A stretch of DNA of 64,000 nt from Pristionchus mayeri (GCA_036245805.1 BTRK01000004.1:6014001-6078000), one strand, 5' to 3'; positions 11,530 to 23,700 are shown, counted from the first letter of the stretch. Numbers and translations are program-made. The notes: a model not told the origin generated them from the sequence alone.

Positions 11530-12261
11530 TATAGCGAAATGTCACTTCGCTACTACAATTCATTCATAAAATAATCAAAATAAATAATCATTCCAAAAAA
11601 AAAATAATATATTCATTTTACGATTCACTCTCCATAACGCAGTCATACTGTAGCCAAGTTCGCCGCGGCCTCTCGGCGCCTTTTTTCTTCCCTTCTATTT
11701 ATTTGAACTTTCCCGCGTTTCTCGAAGCCATTCCAATATGTTCCGCCTTCATGAGCGTCATAAAAACGGCCGCGACTCGCGATGATTTTCTTTTTCTGGT
11801 GAACGAATCTCGGCGAAGCTCACGTCGCTTTTACGTCGCTTTCTTTTTCTTCTTCAACCATTCACTAGGCTCACTTGCCTAATTCTCATCATCATTGCAT
11901 TGCTTTACTTGCGTGCGGTCACACCTTTCACTCGTTCCATCCACCTTTTCCCATTATCATCATTTCATCACTCAGGACGATTCCGCGAGTCGTTCGGGTA
12001 TCATCAACAGCACTCCTCCCATCCACTCACTGACGACCTCCACAAGGCGTCGGGTATCCAAGGATTCAAGACCTCATAAAGGTACTTCAATCTTTCTCAA
12101 TCTTTTTCCAACCAATCAATAGTCACGTAAACAACCCCATTCCTTTCTTGTGATCTACCATTTACTTCGTGTTTCCCTTGTGAATTAAAGTAAATAAATA
12201 TATTTTATTATCACCCCTTTTGCCTTTGCCTCACACCACAAAGACACGAAAATTGTCTACA
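11530..12261 (+). repeat. BEL/Pao 5' LTR
   Basis: 732 bp from TATAGCGAAATGTCACTTCG to AATTGTCTACA; the reverse complement occurs at 14510-15241 with the same length. It is followed by TGGTGCATCGG, a possible primer-binding site. Confidence 0.88.
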
Positions 12262-12427
12262 TGGTGCATCGGCTTTTTTAAAACAATCCTAGCCATAATT
12301 ATCAAGTCCCGCGTGGCCCAAAAGCATTCTACCACCAGTCACTCCATTTTCGCTCAGAAGCATTCCCAAACCAATCACAATTGATTTTGCAATCCCTTCC
12401 TCTGTCAGCACCCGCCGCTCTCGCAAA

Positions 12428-14066
12428 ATGGGTGACGTTTTCGTGTCAGATTTCACTAATGACTACGACAAACTCTATTCCCTTCTCGATGAGCTCAAGC
12501 CACTTTTCGACAAAATCAATCTCGAAACATCGAGACTGCCCCAGATTTCGAGTCTAAACGATATCCAGTCACTGAGCTCCCACATGGTCACTACCATTGG
12601 TGACGCCGAAGAAATCATCACCAGTTATGCAGGAATCGCCGAGTCGATCGAAGCGAGAATCGAAGAAATGGCCAAGAAGATCGAGGACAATGAGAAAGCT
12701 GGAAAGGAGAAGAACCATTACGACCAAGTAAAGAAGGCCGAGCATGGATCGAGCGGTCTTCCGATGGGCGCAGTCAGTTTGGCTTCTCTTCTCAAAAGTA
12801 AAGAGTCGAAATACGAAAATACCCTCACTAGATCGATACGACGCGTTCGCGCAGTGTCGATGCTAGGAAATTTCGTTGACCAGGGCGCATCTCTCAATCA
12901 GCCTTCCCCTCAGTCTTTCGCACCTACGCCCAATCAAAACGCATTCACCGAGCAATCATCCCCTCCCTCCCCTGTCACTCAGTCTCATCCCGCGCATGTC
13001 AGCCAGGGGGGAAATAGTAGTATCATCGACAGCCGTTCACTTACTGCTGTTCCCTTCCCGCCAGCAACCGGCACTCGGGAATCAACTCTCACTCATATTT
13101 CATCACCCAATGCAATTATTTCGTCATCGACGGAATCACCTCCCCCACTCGATTCAGTGTCGCATAGGCCTAGCCTCTCACTTCCACCCATCAGACTCGA
13201 GACTTTCGACGGCAGTGATATTACTCGATGGTCCGCCTTCAAGTATCAGATTGAGTCCCTCATTATCAACCAGCCACACTTGTCAGAAGTAGAAAAGATT
13301 TTCCACATTCGCTCTAATCTGAAAGGAGAAGCGCACTCTATAATCGCATCACTTCCCGTTCAGCCTAGCTTCCTCACCAAAATGCTCACTAGACTAGAAT
13401 CAGAATACGATCGATACGACCTCACTCAAGCTCGTCTAATGCAATCACTTCGTTCCATTCGAGCCAAATCATCCCGAGTAGACGACCAACTGTCAGCTGT
13501 CCGTGCCATGATCAACATAGCTCACTCCATTCATGGAGACTCGGGAATCAATGCTCTTTGTATGCAACAACAACTTGCCGAAAGCATCCACCCCAAGTTT
13601 ATTACACTTGTCACTCGTAAAAAACCTGATTCACTTGTGTCCGCTCTCGAACTAATTGAGGATAAATTGCGCGAAGAGCGAGAAGATTCAGTCATGATCA
13701 GCGCTTTCACTTCTCAGCGTTCAAACTCTGTTGTCAACTCACAATACAATAATGGCTCGCTGCCTTCCAAGGCGCACGCGTCGACAGCGCCTCACACTAA
13801 GTCGTCCCACTCCTCAGCCTCCCACTCCTCATCTACACCCAACCACTCTAGGAAGATTCCACTGTGTGTTTTCTGTGGCACACATCAGTACAGTGGAGAA
13901 TGCGCTCGTGTCACTTCAATCAGGGAAAAGAAAGAGATTCTCAAGAACAAATCACTCTGCTTTTCTTGCTTCTCTCCCAACCACTCTTCTGATGCCTGCT
14001 ACAAATCGTGTCCACAGTGCAAGGCAAAGCATCACAAGTCCCTGTGTACAAAGCAATCTACTCCTA
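12428..14066 (+). CDS. BEL/Pao Gag, truncated by rearrangement
   Basis: It begins MGDVFVSDFTND with a coiled-coil N-terminal part (residues ~20-110), then a Ser/Pro-rich linker, a Gag core with TFDGSDITRWSAFKYQIESL (a typical DG ... W ... F pattern) and LKGEAHSII, and a cysteine-rich end: CVFCGTHQYSGEC, CFSCFSPNHSSDAC and CPQCKAKHHKSLC, the zinc array of BEL/Pao Gag. The family continues into an A17-type protease and RT, but here retro-coding stops at about 14066. The frame then runs through copied receptor exon 1 and flanking DNA to 14296, giving a chimeric tail. No frame break lies within the Gag part. Confidence 0.85.
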
Positions 14067-14525
14067 TTGATCTTCAAGACACCGAAAAGTGGAAGGAGCT
14101 ACACGCGCCATCTCATTCATGTTCAAGTAATTGTTTTTCGTTAAAATGTCGAATAATTGTCGAATATACACGATACTTTTGGGAGATTAAAGGACCCCAA
14201 GATATTAGTTTTCAAACCCCTAGTTTTCAAAGTGTCATTGAGATAATCATACTAGATTGTATTGGGGGCGATATGAGTGACTATCTGAGAGAATAGAGCA
14301 ATTCTACCTATATGCCGTACAGCGAAAAATAAAGTGCTGATTTCAAGATATCCCTAGGGGTAACTTTTTACGAAGAGTCCGAAAATCGACCTTAGAAAGC
14401 CGTATCTCAAACCCCTGATTTCGCGCGGCGCACCAAATTTGGGTGGTCGGTTTTTGAAACTTTTAAACGGCAGTTTCAAAACCCCATACATATTTAAATT
14501 CTCACATATTGTAGACAATTTTCGT
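14067..14525. repeat. Inverted duplicate of 16485-16943 (host flank, foldback end, LTR tip)
   Basis: 459 bp that are the reverse complement of 16485-16943 with only a few differences. It contains the last ~60 bp of receptor A exon 1 with its splice donor (CATGTTCAAGTAATTG, 14112-14127), the intron flank, the foldback II end (14313-14504), the target duplication (CATAT, 14505-14509) and 16 bp of LTR. Confidence 0.9.
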
Positions 14526-15241
14526 GTCTTTGTGGTGTGAGGCAAAGGCAAAAGGGGTGATAATAAAATATATTTATTTACTTTAATTCACAAGGGAAAC
14601 ACGAAGTAAATGGTAGATCACAAGAAAGGAATGGGGTTGTTTACGTGACTATTGATTGGTTGGAAAAAGATTGAGAAAGATTGAAGTACCTTTATGAGGT
14701 CTTGAATCCTTGGATACCCGACGCCTTGTGGAGGTCGTCAGTGAGTGGATGGGAGGAGTGCTGTTGATGATACCCGAACGACTCGCGGAATCGTCCTGAG
14801 TGATGAAATGATGATAATGGGAAAAGGTGGATGGAACGAGTGAAAGGTGTGACCGCACGCAAGTAAAGCAATGCAATGATGATGAGAATTAGGCAAGTGA
14901 GCCTAGTGAATGGTTGAAGAAGAAAAAGAAAGCGACGTAAAAGCGACGTGAGCTTCGCCGAGATTCGTTCACCAGAAAAAGAAAATCATCGCGAGTCGCG
15001 GCCGTTTTTATGACGCTCATGAAGGCGGAACATATTGGAATGGCTTCGAGAAACGCGGGAAAGTTCAAATAAATAGAAGGGAAGAAAAAAGGCGCCGAGA
15101 GGCCGCGGCGAACTTGGCTACAGTATGACTGCGTTATGGAGAGTGAATCGTAAAATGAATATATTATTTTTTTTTTGGAATGATTATTTATTTTGATTAT
15201 TTTATGAATGAATTGTAGTAGCGAAGTGACATTTCGCTATA
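14510..15241 (-). repeat. BEL/Pao LTR in inverted orientation
   Basis: 732 bp, reverse complement of the 5' LTR at 11530-12261 over its full length (TGTAGACAATTTTCG to CGCTATA). Confidence 0.9.
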
Positions 15242-15494
15242 CTGGGAGGGAGGCGAAAGAGAAAGAAGGAAAGTGTTCTGATTGTTGTGTGATGAATGAA
15301 TGAGACTAATTGGTCGAGCTTTATGAAGCTAGAGTAGCAAAGTGGAAAACGTAAAACAGTCAACGAACTAGAACAAGTTAGCACGAAAAACGATTAGGTG
15401 ACAACAGGTGGTACAAGCATATGCCAATATGGCCGAAATACTAATAGGGGTAACTCCAGGCACCAATCGGGGTGGTCGATTTCTTCATTGCCTG

Positions 15495-16278
15495 TTAGGG
15501 CTGGAGGTCGGGGTTGCGAGGGCAGAAGAACTGCATGTGGCGGAGACCACGACCGAGCTCGTCCGAGCATTCGCGTGTGCAGATTTCGGGTTCGCATGAG
15601 GCGCTATGGGTGGGACCGATGTGACGGAAACATCTATGGCACTGGATGGGTGACATGAGGGAGAGACGGGGGGAGACACTGGGGACAATTGTGCAATTGC
15701 GAGAGAGATGACAGACAGAGGAACAGAAAGTGCATTTGACGGTCTGAGAATTGTGGGACGTCTTGAAATTGGGAGTAGTGCGAGGTGCAATTGGAGATCG
15801 ACTACGATCTCTTGTGTGACTGTGACGGTCAATTGAATTGGGGGTACGATACTGAGAGCGAGGGGCAATGATAACTCGGGGAGTTCTGGGGGTAGATACC
15901 GACTGGGTAATGGGAGAAGGCTGGGAGATCTTGGTCAGAATGGCAGATAGAGTGAGCGTCATGGATCCAAGGTCGTCTTTGATAGCCTTGAGCTCATTGG
16001 AGACGAGTGCTCTGAGATCACTGACGTCCTCCTTGACATCGTTGACCTCTTGAGTGAGGTGAGTGTACATCGACTCGATGTAATCCTGAGGATAAATGAT
16101 AAGTGATTTGATATGAAATTGAGATACTATTGATTCGTCATAAGATTTTGAGAATCGCAGTGATTATGAAAGGATGACTAGATTGGTTTGGAGAATATGA
16201 AAAATCATGTGCAATGATTACCCTAGTGGTGAAGTCATCCTGGTAGGAAACGGCGAGAAGCTCGGCTTCCTCGTCCAT
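15495..16278 (-). CDS. Zinc-knuckle protein, retroelement-type, two exons
   Basis: A first exon is proposed at 16278 to ~16222 (MDEEAELLAVSYQDDFTTR, donor GTAATC) and a second at 16085-15495 (acceptor CTCAG, DYIESMYTHL). The product has an acidic coiled-coil-like N-terminus (VNDVKEDVSDLRALVSNELK), a basic Ser/Arg/Pro linker, and cysteine motifs CTFCSSVCHLSRNC and CHRCFRHIGPTHSASC, resembling the CCHC-rich proteins of retroelements. It lies upstream of the inverted LTR in its own sense, so it may be a 3' gene of the BEL/Pao element or a second insertion. I do not recognise a family. Confidence 0.5.
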
Positions 16279-16883
16279 CTTGCTTTTCTCTGCGTTCGCG
16301 AGAGGCTGAATGGGATTGATGAAATGAGAGAATGATTGAAAGATAAATGATTTGATAATTACAGTGTGAATTCACAGTAGAAACCTCGGGGGGGGGGGGA
16401 ATGGGAAATGGGAAAGGGAGATGAATCCTAGTGATTTCGGCGTGCGTTCTTTGATCGAGTGACCATTGGATGAGATGTTTGTCTACGAAAATTGTCTACA
16501 ATATGTGAGAATTTAAATATGTATGGGGTTTTGAAACTGCCGTTTAAAAGTTTCAAAAACCGACCACTCAAATTTGGTGCGCCGCGCGAAATCAGGGGTT
16601 TGAGATACGGCTTTCTAAGGTCGATTTTCGGACTCTTCGTAAAAAGTTACCCCTAGGGATATCTTGAAATCAGCACTTTATTTTTCGCTGTACGGCATAT
16701 AGGTAGAATTGCTCTATTCTCTCAGATAGTCACTCATATCGCCCCCAATACAATCTAGTATGATTATCTCAATGACACTTTGAAAATTAGGGGTTTGAAA
16801 ACTAATATCTTGGGGTCCTTTAATCTCCCAAAAGTATCGTGTATATTCGACAATTATTCGACATTTTAACGAAAAACAATTAC

Positions 16884-17048
16884 TTGAACATGAATGAGAT
16901 GGCGCGTGTAGCTCCTTCCACTTTTCGGTGTCTTGAAGATCAAAAAATATAAGGCAAGCATGGAGAAAGCTAAGGAGATTCCTCCGAGAACGTGCTGGTA
17001 AGTGACGACTAACTGAGCGAATTCGGGCGTTGTTTTGAGCGCAGTCAT
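16884..17048 (-). CDS. Chemoreceptor A, exon 1
   Basis: 55 codons from MTALKTTPEF to LIHVQ, ending at a donor GTAATTG in phase 0. TM1 is LGGISLAFSMLALYFLIF, followed by the KTPKSGRSYTRHLIHVQ loop; a short loop with a proline and a final Gln before the first intron recurs in the receptors at 45883-46071 (TPPNQNALRAYLIFMQ) and 39788. The next exon in phase is at 5325, on the far side of the 11.3-kb insertion nest, so the gene spans about 13 kb. About 60 bp of this exon are copied in inverted form at 14067-14127. Confidence 0.7.
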
Positions 17049-20000
17049 CGTGAGGCAAATGCGCGTGATATGCCGCCTTCACCTGACACTTTAGCAGCTG
17101 CTTTCACAAGGCTATGAGAGGAATGGGAAAAGCAAGTATTAAACCGGACAAAATGTGTCAGTAAAGTGGGGGAAAATCGTCGCCTCAGAACACAACACTC
17201 GAATGCGTTTTCATTGTCAGGCTGTGACAATAGTGATGTCCGCATTCTTGTAATTTCAAAAAGGGATCGGATACATGCCCACATGATAGTGCAATTGAAA
17301 CCATAGCCAGTTTACAGCACAATTCGGAAGAGAACTGCTAGACTGGGAATCGCGACTCTTTGTAACCTCTTACCTCATCGTGATGTTCAGTAGCAGACGG
17401 CGGTCGTGTTCGAAGCCATAGCCCAGCGTCTCATTCGATTCCCACAACATCGGCCAACTTTTCGTCAAAATACAATTTTATCTCGGATTTTTTTTAGATC
17501 TGTGAAAGAAATGTGCAGTACACTTGATTTTATTTTCTCATTGATACTTTCAAAGGATATTGTCAAGCAATTATATTGAAAATATAAAGACGAAAACACA
17601 ATCCATTGCTTGACAAAAAAGTAAATGAGACGCGCTAATGAAAATCAGGCAGATTTGTTATGGACAACTAGTCGAACATAGACAATTAGCGGATTAAAGG
17701 ACAAGGTTATTTGATGTGAGGGTGGAAAATACGTGCGAAAATAAATTATAAAAGACCATAAGGACGTAGGGAATAAAGCAATAAGAATGGCAAAGTAAAT
17801 ATGGAGCGGAAATTTACGGATAGACATGGTCATAAATTGATGAATTATTTTTGATTTTGGACATGCGTGGACATTACTGGCACACTCCCAATCACAAGTC
17901 TCACTGTGAATTTTAAGACAGAAAGAAAATCCCGGTTTTTTTCGGAGAAAATCACGATAGCGAGAGAGGAAAAGGACTTGCGGCTGAAATAGGGATTATT
18001 TAGGACATGTGCCCAGCACGCCACGTCTACTTCAGCATTTATGAAAAGATAATCTTTAGGGACCTCGCACATCGAAATGAGTATCGAACAGCCAAGCAGA
18101 CTAATCCATTCGACTTCATTTCTGTAATTGTTTTGAGTCAATCTGATTTGAAATGAATACATGAAATCTTGATTATCGCAAAGTGAGTTTAGACAATTTT
18201 GATTCCGAATTACAATCAGAAGACCAGAACAACATTTTTTTATACAATTATGTTTCCACTGGGGAAAGTTTGGCAATATGGATAGAGACCGCAGGCTCCG
18301 CCCACTTAGGAGGAGAAAGAGGCGCGTCGAAATCTGGCTTTCGAAATGACGCAGCGAATGCTTATCCAAAAAATATGGAAAAAATATTTTTGGGTACGTC
18401 TAACTAGTGTCTATAAACGACAGGGTGCCCGTCATGCATTATCTTATCAGAAATATCTAAAAAAGACCGATTTAGGGTTCATGATAGGGAAATGGAAAGG
18501 TTCCGACGACAATTCTTAACACGGGCATGGTGTGATGAATAGTTACTGCTTTTAGGATTGACACCGAAAACGTATTTTTAGGATTTTTTTCCGATTAATT
18601 TTTTAATTTCAAAGGTTCAAGAGCGTGCGCTAATGGAACTGCAAAGGGGTGGTGCTTCCTCTCTCCTTTCTCGCTTGTCTCTCACCCGGCGCGTGCAGAG
18701 AGCGCGCGCTCTAGAGGACCTTTGCCTTTCCTCTCCACCTCGAGCCAAGCTCGATGCGAAGCTATGCTCAAACTTTTAGAGAAACGAGGCAGAGCGGGCT
18801 CCGCCCGCTTCGCCCTCGTCCCGATTTCGACTACCTTTCCGTTGTGACTCTTTCGAGGTGTTTTTGGGCCATAACTCGAGTCAAAGATACGATATCGCCA
18901 AACGGCAAAAAGTATGACCTTATTTAACCTCAAAGGGATACATTAGACCCACAAATGACCCTGCCAAAGCATTTCGGTCACCCACCTTGCGGTATCTAAA
19001 TATGGAGGGATTTCTTAGATACCCGAATGCAATACCAAGATTCTGGGCAACAAAATAGCCAAGCCTGGCTTGAAAAAAATAAGTCTATGAGGTTTCAGTG
19101 ATGCTAAATAAAATCACGATACCGAAGACGAAAAAAAAGGAACTGGGACCAGAACGCTTCTACTTTAGCATGAATGGCGGGAAATCGCTGAATTCCTGGC
19201 CACCAAATGGTTCTCGCTAGCATTGAGATGAAGATAGGGCGAGGAAAGGCGGGAACGGGAATTCACACAACGAACTGAGTAGGTGAAGTAAACGATTGCG
19301 GAAATCGTTTTGAAAATGCAATTTCGCCGTTTTCCGGCGAAAAAGTGGTTTGGGAAATTTAATTTTCTCGAAGTGCGTGTTTTTATAGGGACATAAAATA
19401 GGTCCTGAAAAATTACGAGTAGTGAGTGACCGAAGAGCCCTCTATAAGCATGACTATTTCGACTTGAAATTGCCGAAGCAACAAGATTCTTTGGAGAGCA
19501 TGGGAATAAGCGCCATATTCCCATCTCCTTGTTGGAGCACACGATAAGCAGTGATGGAGACTTATACAAAGGTATATCAAAGGTATGGTAAAGGCGGAAT
19601 AGTTTCATAGTTCTCATCCAGACTAGTGCCCTAGATTTTTGAGGAGCCTTGGTTTATATACGTCATTTACGATACATACAAATTATGGGAGAAGTGCAAT
19701 TCAGTTTAGAGTGTATAACAGAAATCCTGCGGGTGCATATAGTCTGGGATTTAATGCACGGATGTTTTCAACGGCGGTGTTGTTTTCCAAAATTAATGCG
19801 TAAAACAAATTTAAATCGTTGATTTGCTTAGGCACCTGTGCGATAACAAAGCACTATCGAAGCGTTTGAAATCATATCACGTTTACCTATTTTGTCTATA
19901 TGTCGTATTATATATATGTATATGTGTATATATGTCGTATTTTGTCGTATATCATGTTTGAATGCATACCATTTATTAGTCGTCATTTGAAAAGAATTAC

Positions 20001-20126
20001 AACAATGATCACACATTCAATTTAAGATCATACCAAAGATAAAAATGATTGGTCTTATGAAAAATGACAGATGGAAAAAGGAGAAATGGTTGTGATAGTG
20101 TTGACTTCATGCGAACGTTCATTTGA
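17049..20126. other. Intergenic region with paralogous fragments
   Basis: No supported exon. 17649-18050 and 19075-19470 resemble parts of 2412-3605. 18660-18830 is a GC-rich patch (GGCGCGTGCAGAGAGCGCGCGC; GCGGGCTCCGCCCGC). 19900-19945 is a TATATGTG-type simple repeat. The open frames on the minus strand at 17845-18369 and 19165-19617 show no family motif and overlap the paralogous non-coding blocks. Confidence 0.45.
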
Positions 20127-20698
20127 TTTAAGAGACGTTCCACGAGAAAACGTAGCTTTCGGGAAGGGTTAACGGATGGCTTTTTTGCAACCCCCCTCAA
20201 TATTTTGCTGGTGAAGTTCCCATACCGAGTGCTGATATTTGGCCCAATATGAGTGCCTATGGTGCAGTTTCCGAAAAATGCCAGACCAGGCCCAAAAAAA
20301 ATCGAAATTTTCAAATTTGATAAAAGTAAGATATTATAGGTTTTTCTGGAGTATTTTTTGATGAAAACAACGAAAAACATAGCTTGGAAGAGAAATAACA
20401 TCGATAAAGAGTCCAAAACGTCGATTTTCGATGTTTTTTTAAAGCCGTGAAAAAAATTTCCCCGCGTATCCCTGAGATTTTCACATTTTCGAATTCCCCG
20501 TGCAAAACTACATAACATACTCGATTTTCAGCGAATTTTACCGATGTGCGACAATTTTATAGTGCTTTGACTAAGGCACACTCAGCGGGTTTTGAGCGTA
20601 CGACCGCGTCAATGGTTTGGCAAAGTGCGAAGTGTTTACTACTGATTTCATTTTACCCGAGGGTTCGAGTCCCCTCTAATGCATGAATGTTTTGCCAA
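20127..20698. repeat. Left TIR of the 5.7-kb element
   Basis: Inverted match to 25306-25867. The part nearest the gene includes a tRNA-like module at about 20605-20690. Confidence 0.88.
20605..20690 (+). other. tRNA-like module inside left TIR
   Basis: A-box-like TTTGGCAAAGTGCG (from ~20617) is followed 40-45 bases later by a perfect B box GGTTCGAGTCC (20662-20672) and CCTCTAATGCA. This is the spacing and order of a long-variable-arm tRNA or tRNA-derived SINE. The T-stem has a mismatch and the anticodon arm is not clean. The other TIR holds the mirror copy (GGATTCGAACC, 25331-25341). Confidence 0.5.
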
Positions 20699-20764
20699 TT
20701 TTCAACTCTCTATGTGGTCCATTGAATGTATGAGAAATGTCAAATTTATTACAATTTCTGTGAA

Positions 20765-23700
20765 TTAGACATCGTTGTCGACATATACAGTATTATCAAA
20801 CAGGCCTCGGTATTCCTCCAGTATGATATCGTGAATAACATCGTCTTGCTCCCTTCCAAAATCATCAATGTTCTCCTCATCCTCATCCGACACATCCGAC
20901 CAATCGTTCTCACTATCATCATCAGCATATTCATTGATAACTGCTTTCTTCGGGCGAACAGTCTTGGACTTCTTTTCCTTCTTCTTCTTGCACAATGTAG
21001 TGAAGTACGATCGAATCTGCTGTGCATTCATTCTCTCATATGGCTTGATGTTATCGTCTTCCTTCATGAGTCTTTCCACTTCAGCTGGATCCATCTTCCT
21101 CTCATTCTCATCTCCAAGATTGAACAGCTTCTCTGCGAACTTCTTTGCTTTCTTCGAGTAAACGACATGCTTCCTCTTTCCCTTCAATGCCCATCCTTCA
21201 TCTGAATCGTGATTCTCTCCAGTTGTCATATCGATCACTGCCTCTGAAACTTCCGCCAGAATGTTGTTGTGCGCCTGGACATCTTCGAGATTCTTCTTGA
21301 TCAATTGAAGTGCCAAGTCATAGAGGTTGACCTTCTCCGGTCTGATTCGATGGCGTCCAATGTCCAGATGGCGAAGGAGATTCCCATATTTCAGAAAGGT
21401 CGCTCCACACTCGTTGCACGTGAACAATCCACGATCTGTGGTGCCTCCATCAATCTCCTCTCCTCTCGAGCAAATCTCATCCGTGTCATCTGGTTCTTCA
21501 TCTGCCTTTCCCTTCTTCGTTAGGTAGGCCGTCCAACACAATCGTTGTTCCTCCCCCTTCTTGAGAGATGCTTCATCCGCGGTTGCGTTATCCTTGCTGA
21601 GGACAAAGCCTCCTTCTAGGATAATCTCGATTTCACGCTTGTATCCATCGAGACCCTTGTATACTCGTCCCTCTCCGATTCCGTGCATTTTCCACGTTCT
21701 GACTGTCTTCCCATCGAATTCGAAGTGTCCATACGATGATATTCCAGCAATATTCGGTTGCAGCTTCTTCGCGAGCGCCTTCTCCTTCTCCTCAGTCTTC
21801 TCTCTCGTCACTTCGCCAGATAAACCGAGACCCCGCGCAGCCCCGATGCATGAATTCCATTGAATAGATCCTGCTCACGCTTGATGTTGTTTCCACGAGT
21901 GACGTAATCCCGAAGTTTTCGTTTGACCTGGAATGTATATCTAATTTTGATTTAAATTCTCTTGAAACTAATTTTTGAGCAAAAGAGTCGAGTTGCTTTA
22001 GAAAAAAAATTAAATTTCAAAAAATTCTCTCATAGATGATATCATCTCTTATGTCATTAGAGAGTTTTTGTTTCATTTATAAAATATATAAATCATGAGA
22101 ATAATTATTACTTGTGCGGCGACTCGATCACAAGACGACTTCCCGTTCTGAGCCTCGCTAAACGAGAGACTGAGCACTTTGACTTTGTTCTTCTCGGCCA
22201 AGTGAGGGATGGATGCGATTGTGCCCAGAGAGTGATACGCTCCTGAATTTGTTAAATATACTACTTGAATCAATTTTGAGGTGACATGGATATCACAAAC
22301 CTGCGTTGTCTCCTCTCAAATGGATTCCACTAATATTGGCATCGTGAAGCTTGCTAAGAACATGATCGAGCATCTGCAGCACAGAATGATTATCCTAGAA
22401 TTGATGGAATTGAAGTGGTCGTGAAAATACAGCTAGAATGCACACATATGATAATCGACTCCTCATTCTACATATTGTCTCGGGACACGACCGAGTGCGT
22501 AGAATGAAGTTACGATTACTTGAATTGCGCATTCTAGAAATAACTCTGCCGATCACCTGTTTATTCGAGTTCAGAACGTGGACAATGCTATGCTGTACGT
22601 ATACTCCGTTGACCTTCGCTATTACGTGGAATACATGCCAGCTCATTCCTAATAAACGATAGTATGTCAATAACCACAATAACAATCGAATGATTAGCGT
22701 ACCCCTTTTTGCAAAATATTTTCTCTGGCTCTCCCATTTGTACATAGCCAAAAATTTTTGACAAAAGTCCATGGTCACGAACGCTTCGCCATCATTGAGA
22801 TTAGCGATGATTCGTGTCCTCTCGAGATCAGTGTATCCTGCACGAACGAGGTGCTGCAAAATGGCCATTTTCCTGATATCGAGTGAAAATATCTATCACC
22901 TTTTTCATCTCCGTAATTGCTTCGATATTGTGCTTCATTGGAACAACCATTTCGGAAACAGTCTTCTTGTACGGGTGAGACTTCTCCATATCCTTATTTA
23001 GGCTATTCACTAGTGACGTAATTTCGCTGAACGAACCGCGAATTTTGATGAAAATACAGGTTGTGCTCACTTGAAGCAAGAGTTCATGGTGACACATCGA
23101 GGGCATCGGAGAGTATGCGAATGGTCCTTCCCTTGGCATTTGAAATTAGAATCGGAAGCATCTGACAACGAGTGGACGTAGCAGTGGTCAATGACCTTTG
23201 AATTTTTTTTTGTGATAGGAATTAATCTTTCCAACCTTCGATTCCATCTTCAAATGGAGTCTGAAATCCGTCTTCAGATAAAGTCTCGATTGGGCAACAT
23301 TATATTTCCACAACTTTGCCATATCTGCATCGAGAAGTGCGCATCCTTGTAACGTGTCCAGAATGTCGTCGATGTCTTCGAAGCCTTCCACCATTTCCTC
23401 ATTGGTATCATCAAACCCATCATCCATGGGTTCATCGGTTTGAATAGAATCATTGTGACCAGTATCAGTAAACACTGCTGCTAATTTGTCAATGTGTGCA
23501 GCACAGCTTGGGCAGATAGCTAAATAACTTAGTGTTGCCCATCCTATCACCACATCAACTTACGGATTCCGATGTGATAGAGACGATTATAGTGATGAAG
23601 ATACTTCTGGGCCTGCTCCTTTGTCAGATGGTGGGTCAATTTAGAGAGAACTCGATCATGAGTCGTGATTCCACATAGTTTAAAAGTCTTTCCTTTCACA

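Larger units (their letters stand above)
11530..16500 (+). mobile_element. Rearranged BEL/Pao LTR retrotransposon
   Basis: The element is bounded by the target duplication ATATG (11525-11529 and 16501-16505) inside the right arm of foldback II. It has a full 5' LTR (11530-12261), an untranslated leader and gag, then breaks at about 14067. Next come an inverted copy of host flank plus foldback end (14067-14509), an inverted full LTR (14510-15241), 1.24 kb with a minus-strand zinc-knuckle gene, and only the last 16 bp of a forward LTR (16485-16500). Protease, RT and integrase are absent. An inverted duplication of the right end would explain the layout; an assembly join is the alternative. Confidence 0.82.
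5396..16700. repeat. Foldback element II in receptor intron, split by three insertions
   Basis: The left arm is 5396 to about 6230, starting GCCGTACAGCGAAAAATAAAG. The right arm is its reverse complement but in pieces: 9620-10166, 11400-11529 and 16506-16700, ending CGCTGTACGGC. Removing the three insertions leaves about 1.76 kb with a very short loop near 6230-6285. A further shared ATATGAGTGACTAT outside each end (5364-5378 and, reversed, about 16727-16740) suggests that the true ends lie some 30-40 bp farther out. No target duplication is clear. The element sits in intron 1 of chemoreceptor A. Confidence 0.85.

Noticed and set aside
17845..18369. 174-codon open frame on the minus strand
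   Set aside because: No transmembrane order or motif, and it overlaps non-coding blocks that are paralogous to 2.4-3.6 kb without a conserved frame.
18660..18850. GC-rich patch as a structured RNA
   Set aside because: Short GC-rich palindromes are present but no extended fold or RNA family signature was seen.
20009..20518. 169-codon open frame within the left TIR, with a near-copy in the right TIR
   Set aside because: It is open in both TIRs only because the TIRs are almost identical; base composition is that of the repeat and no motif is present.
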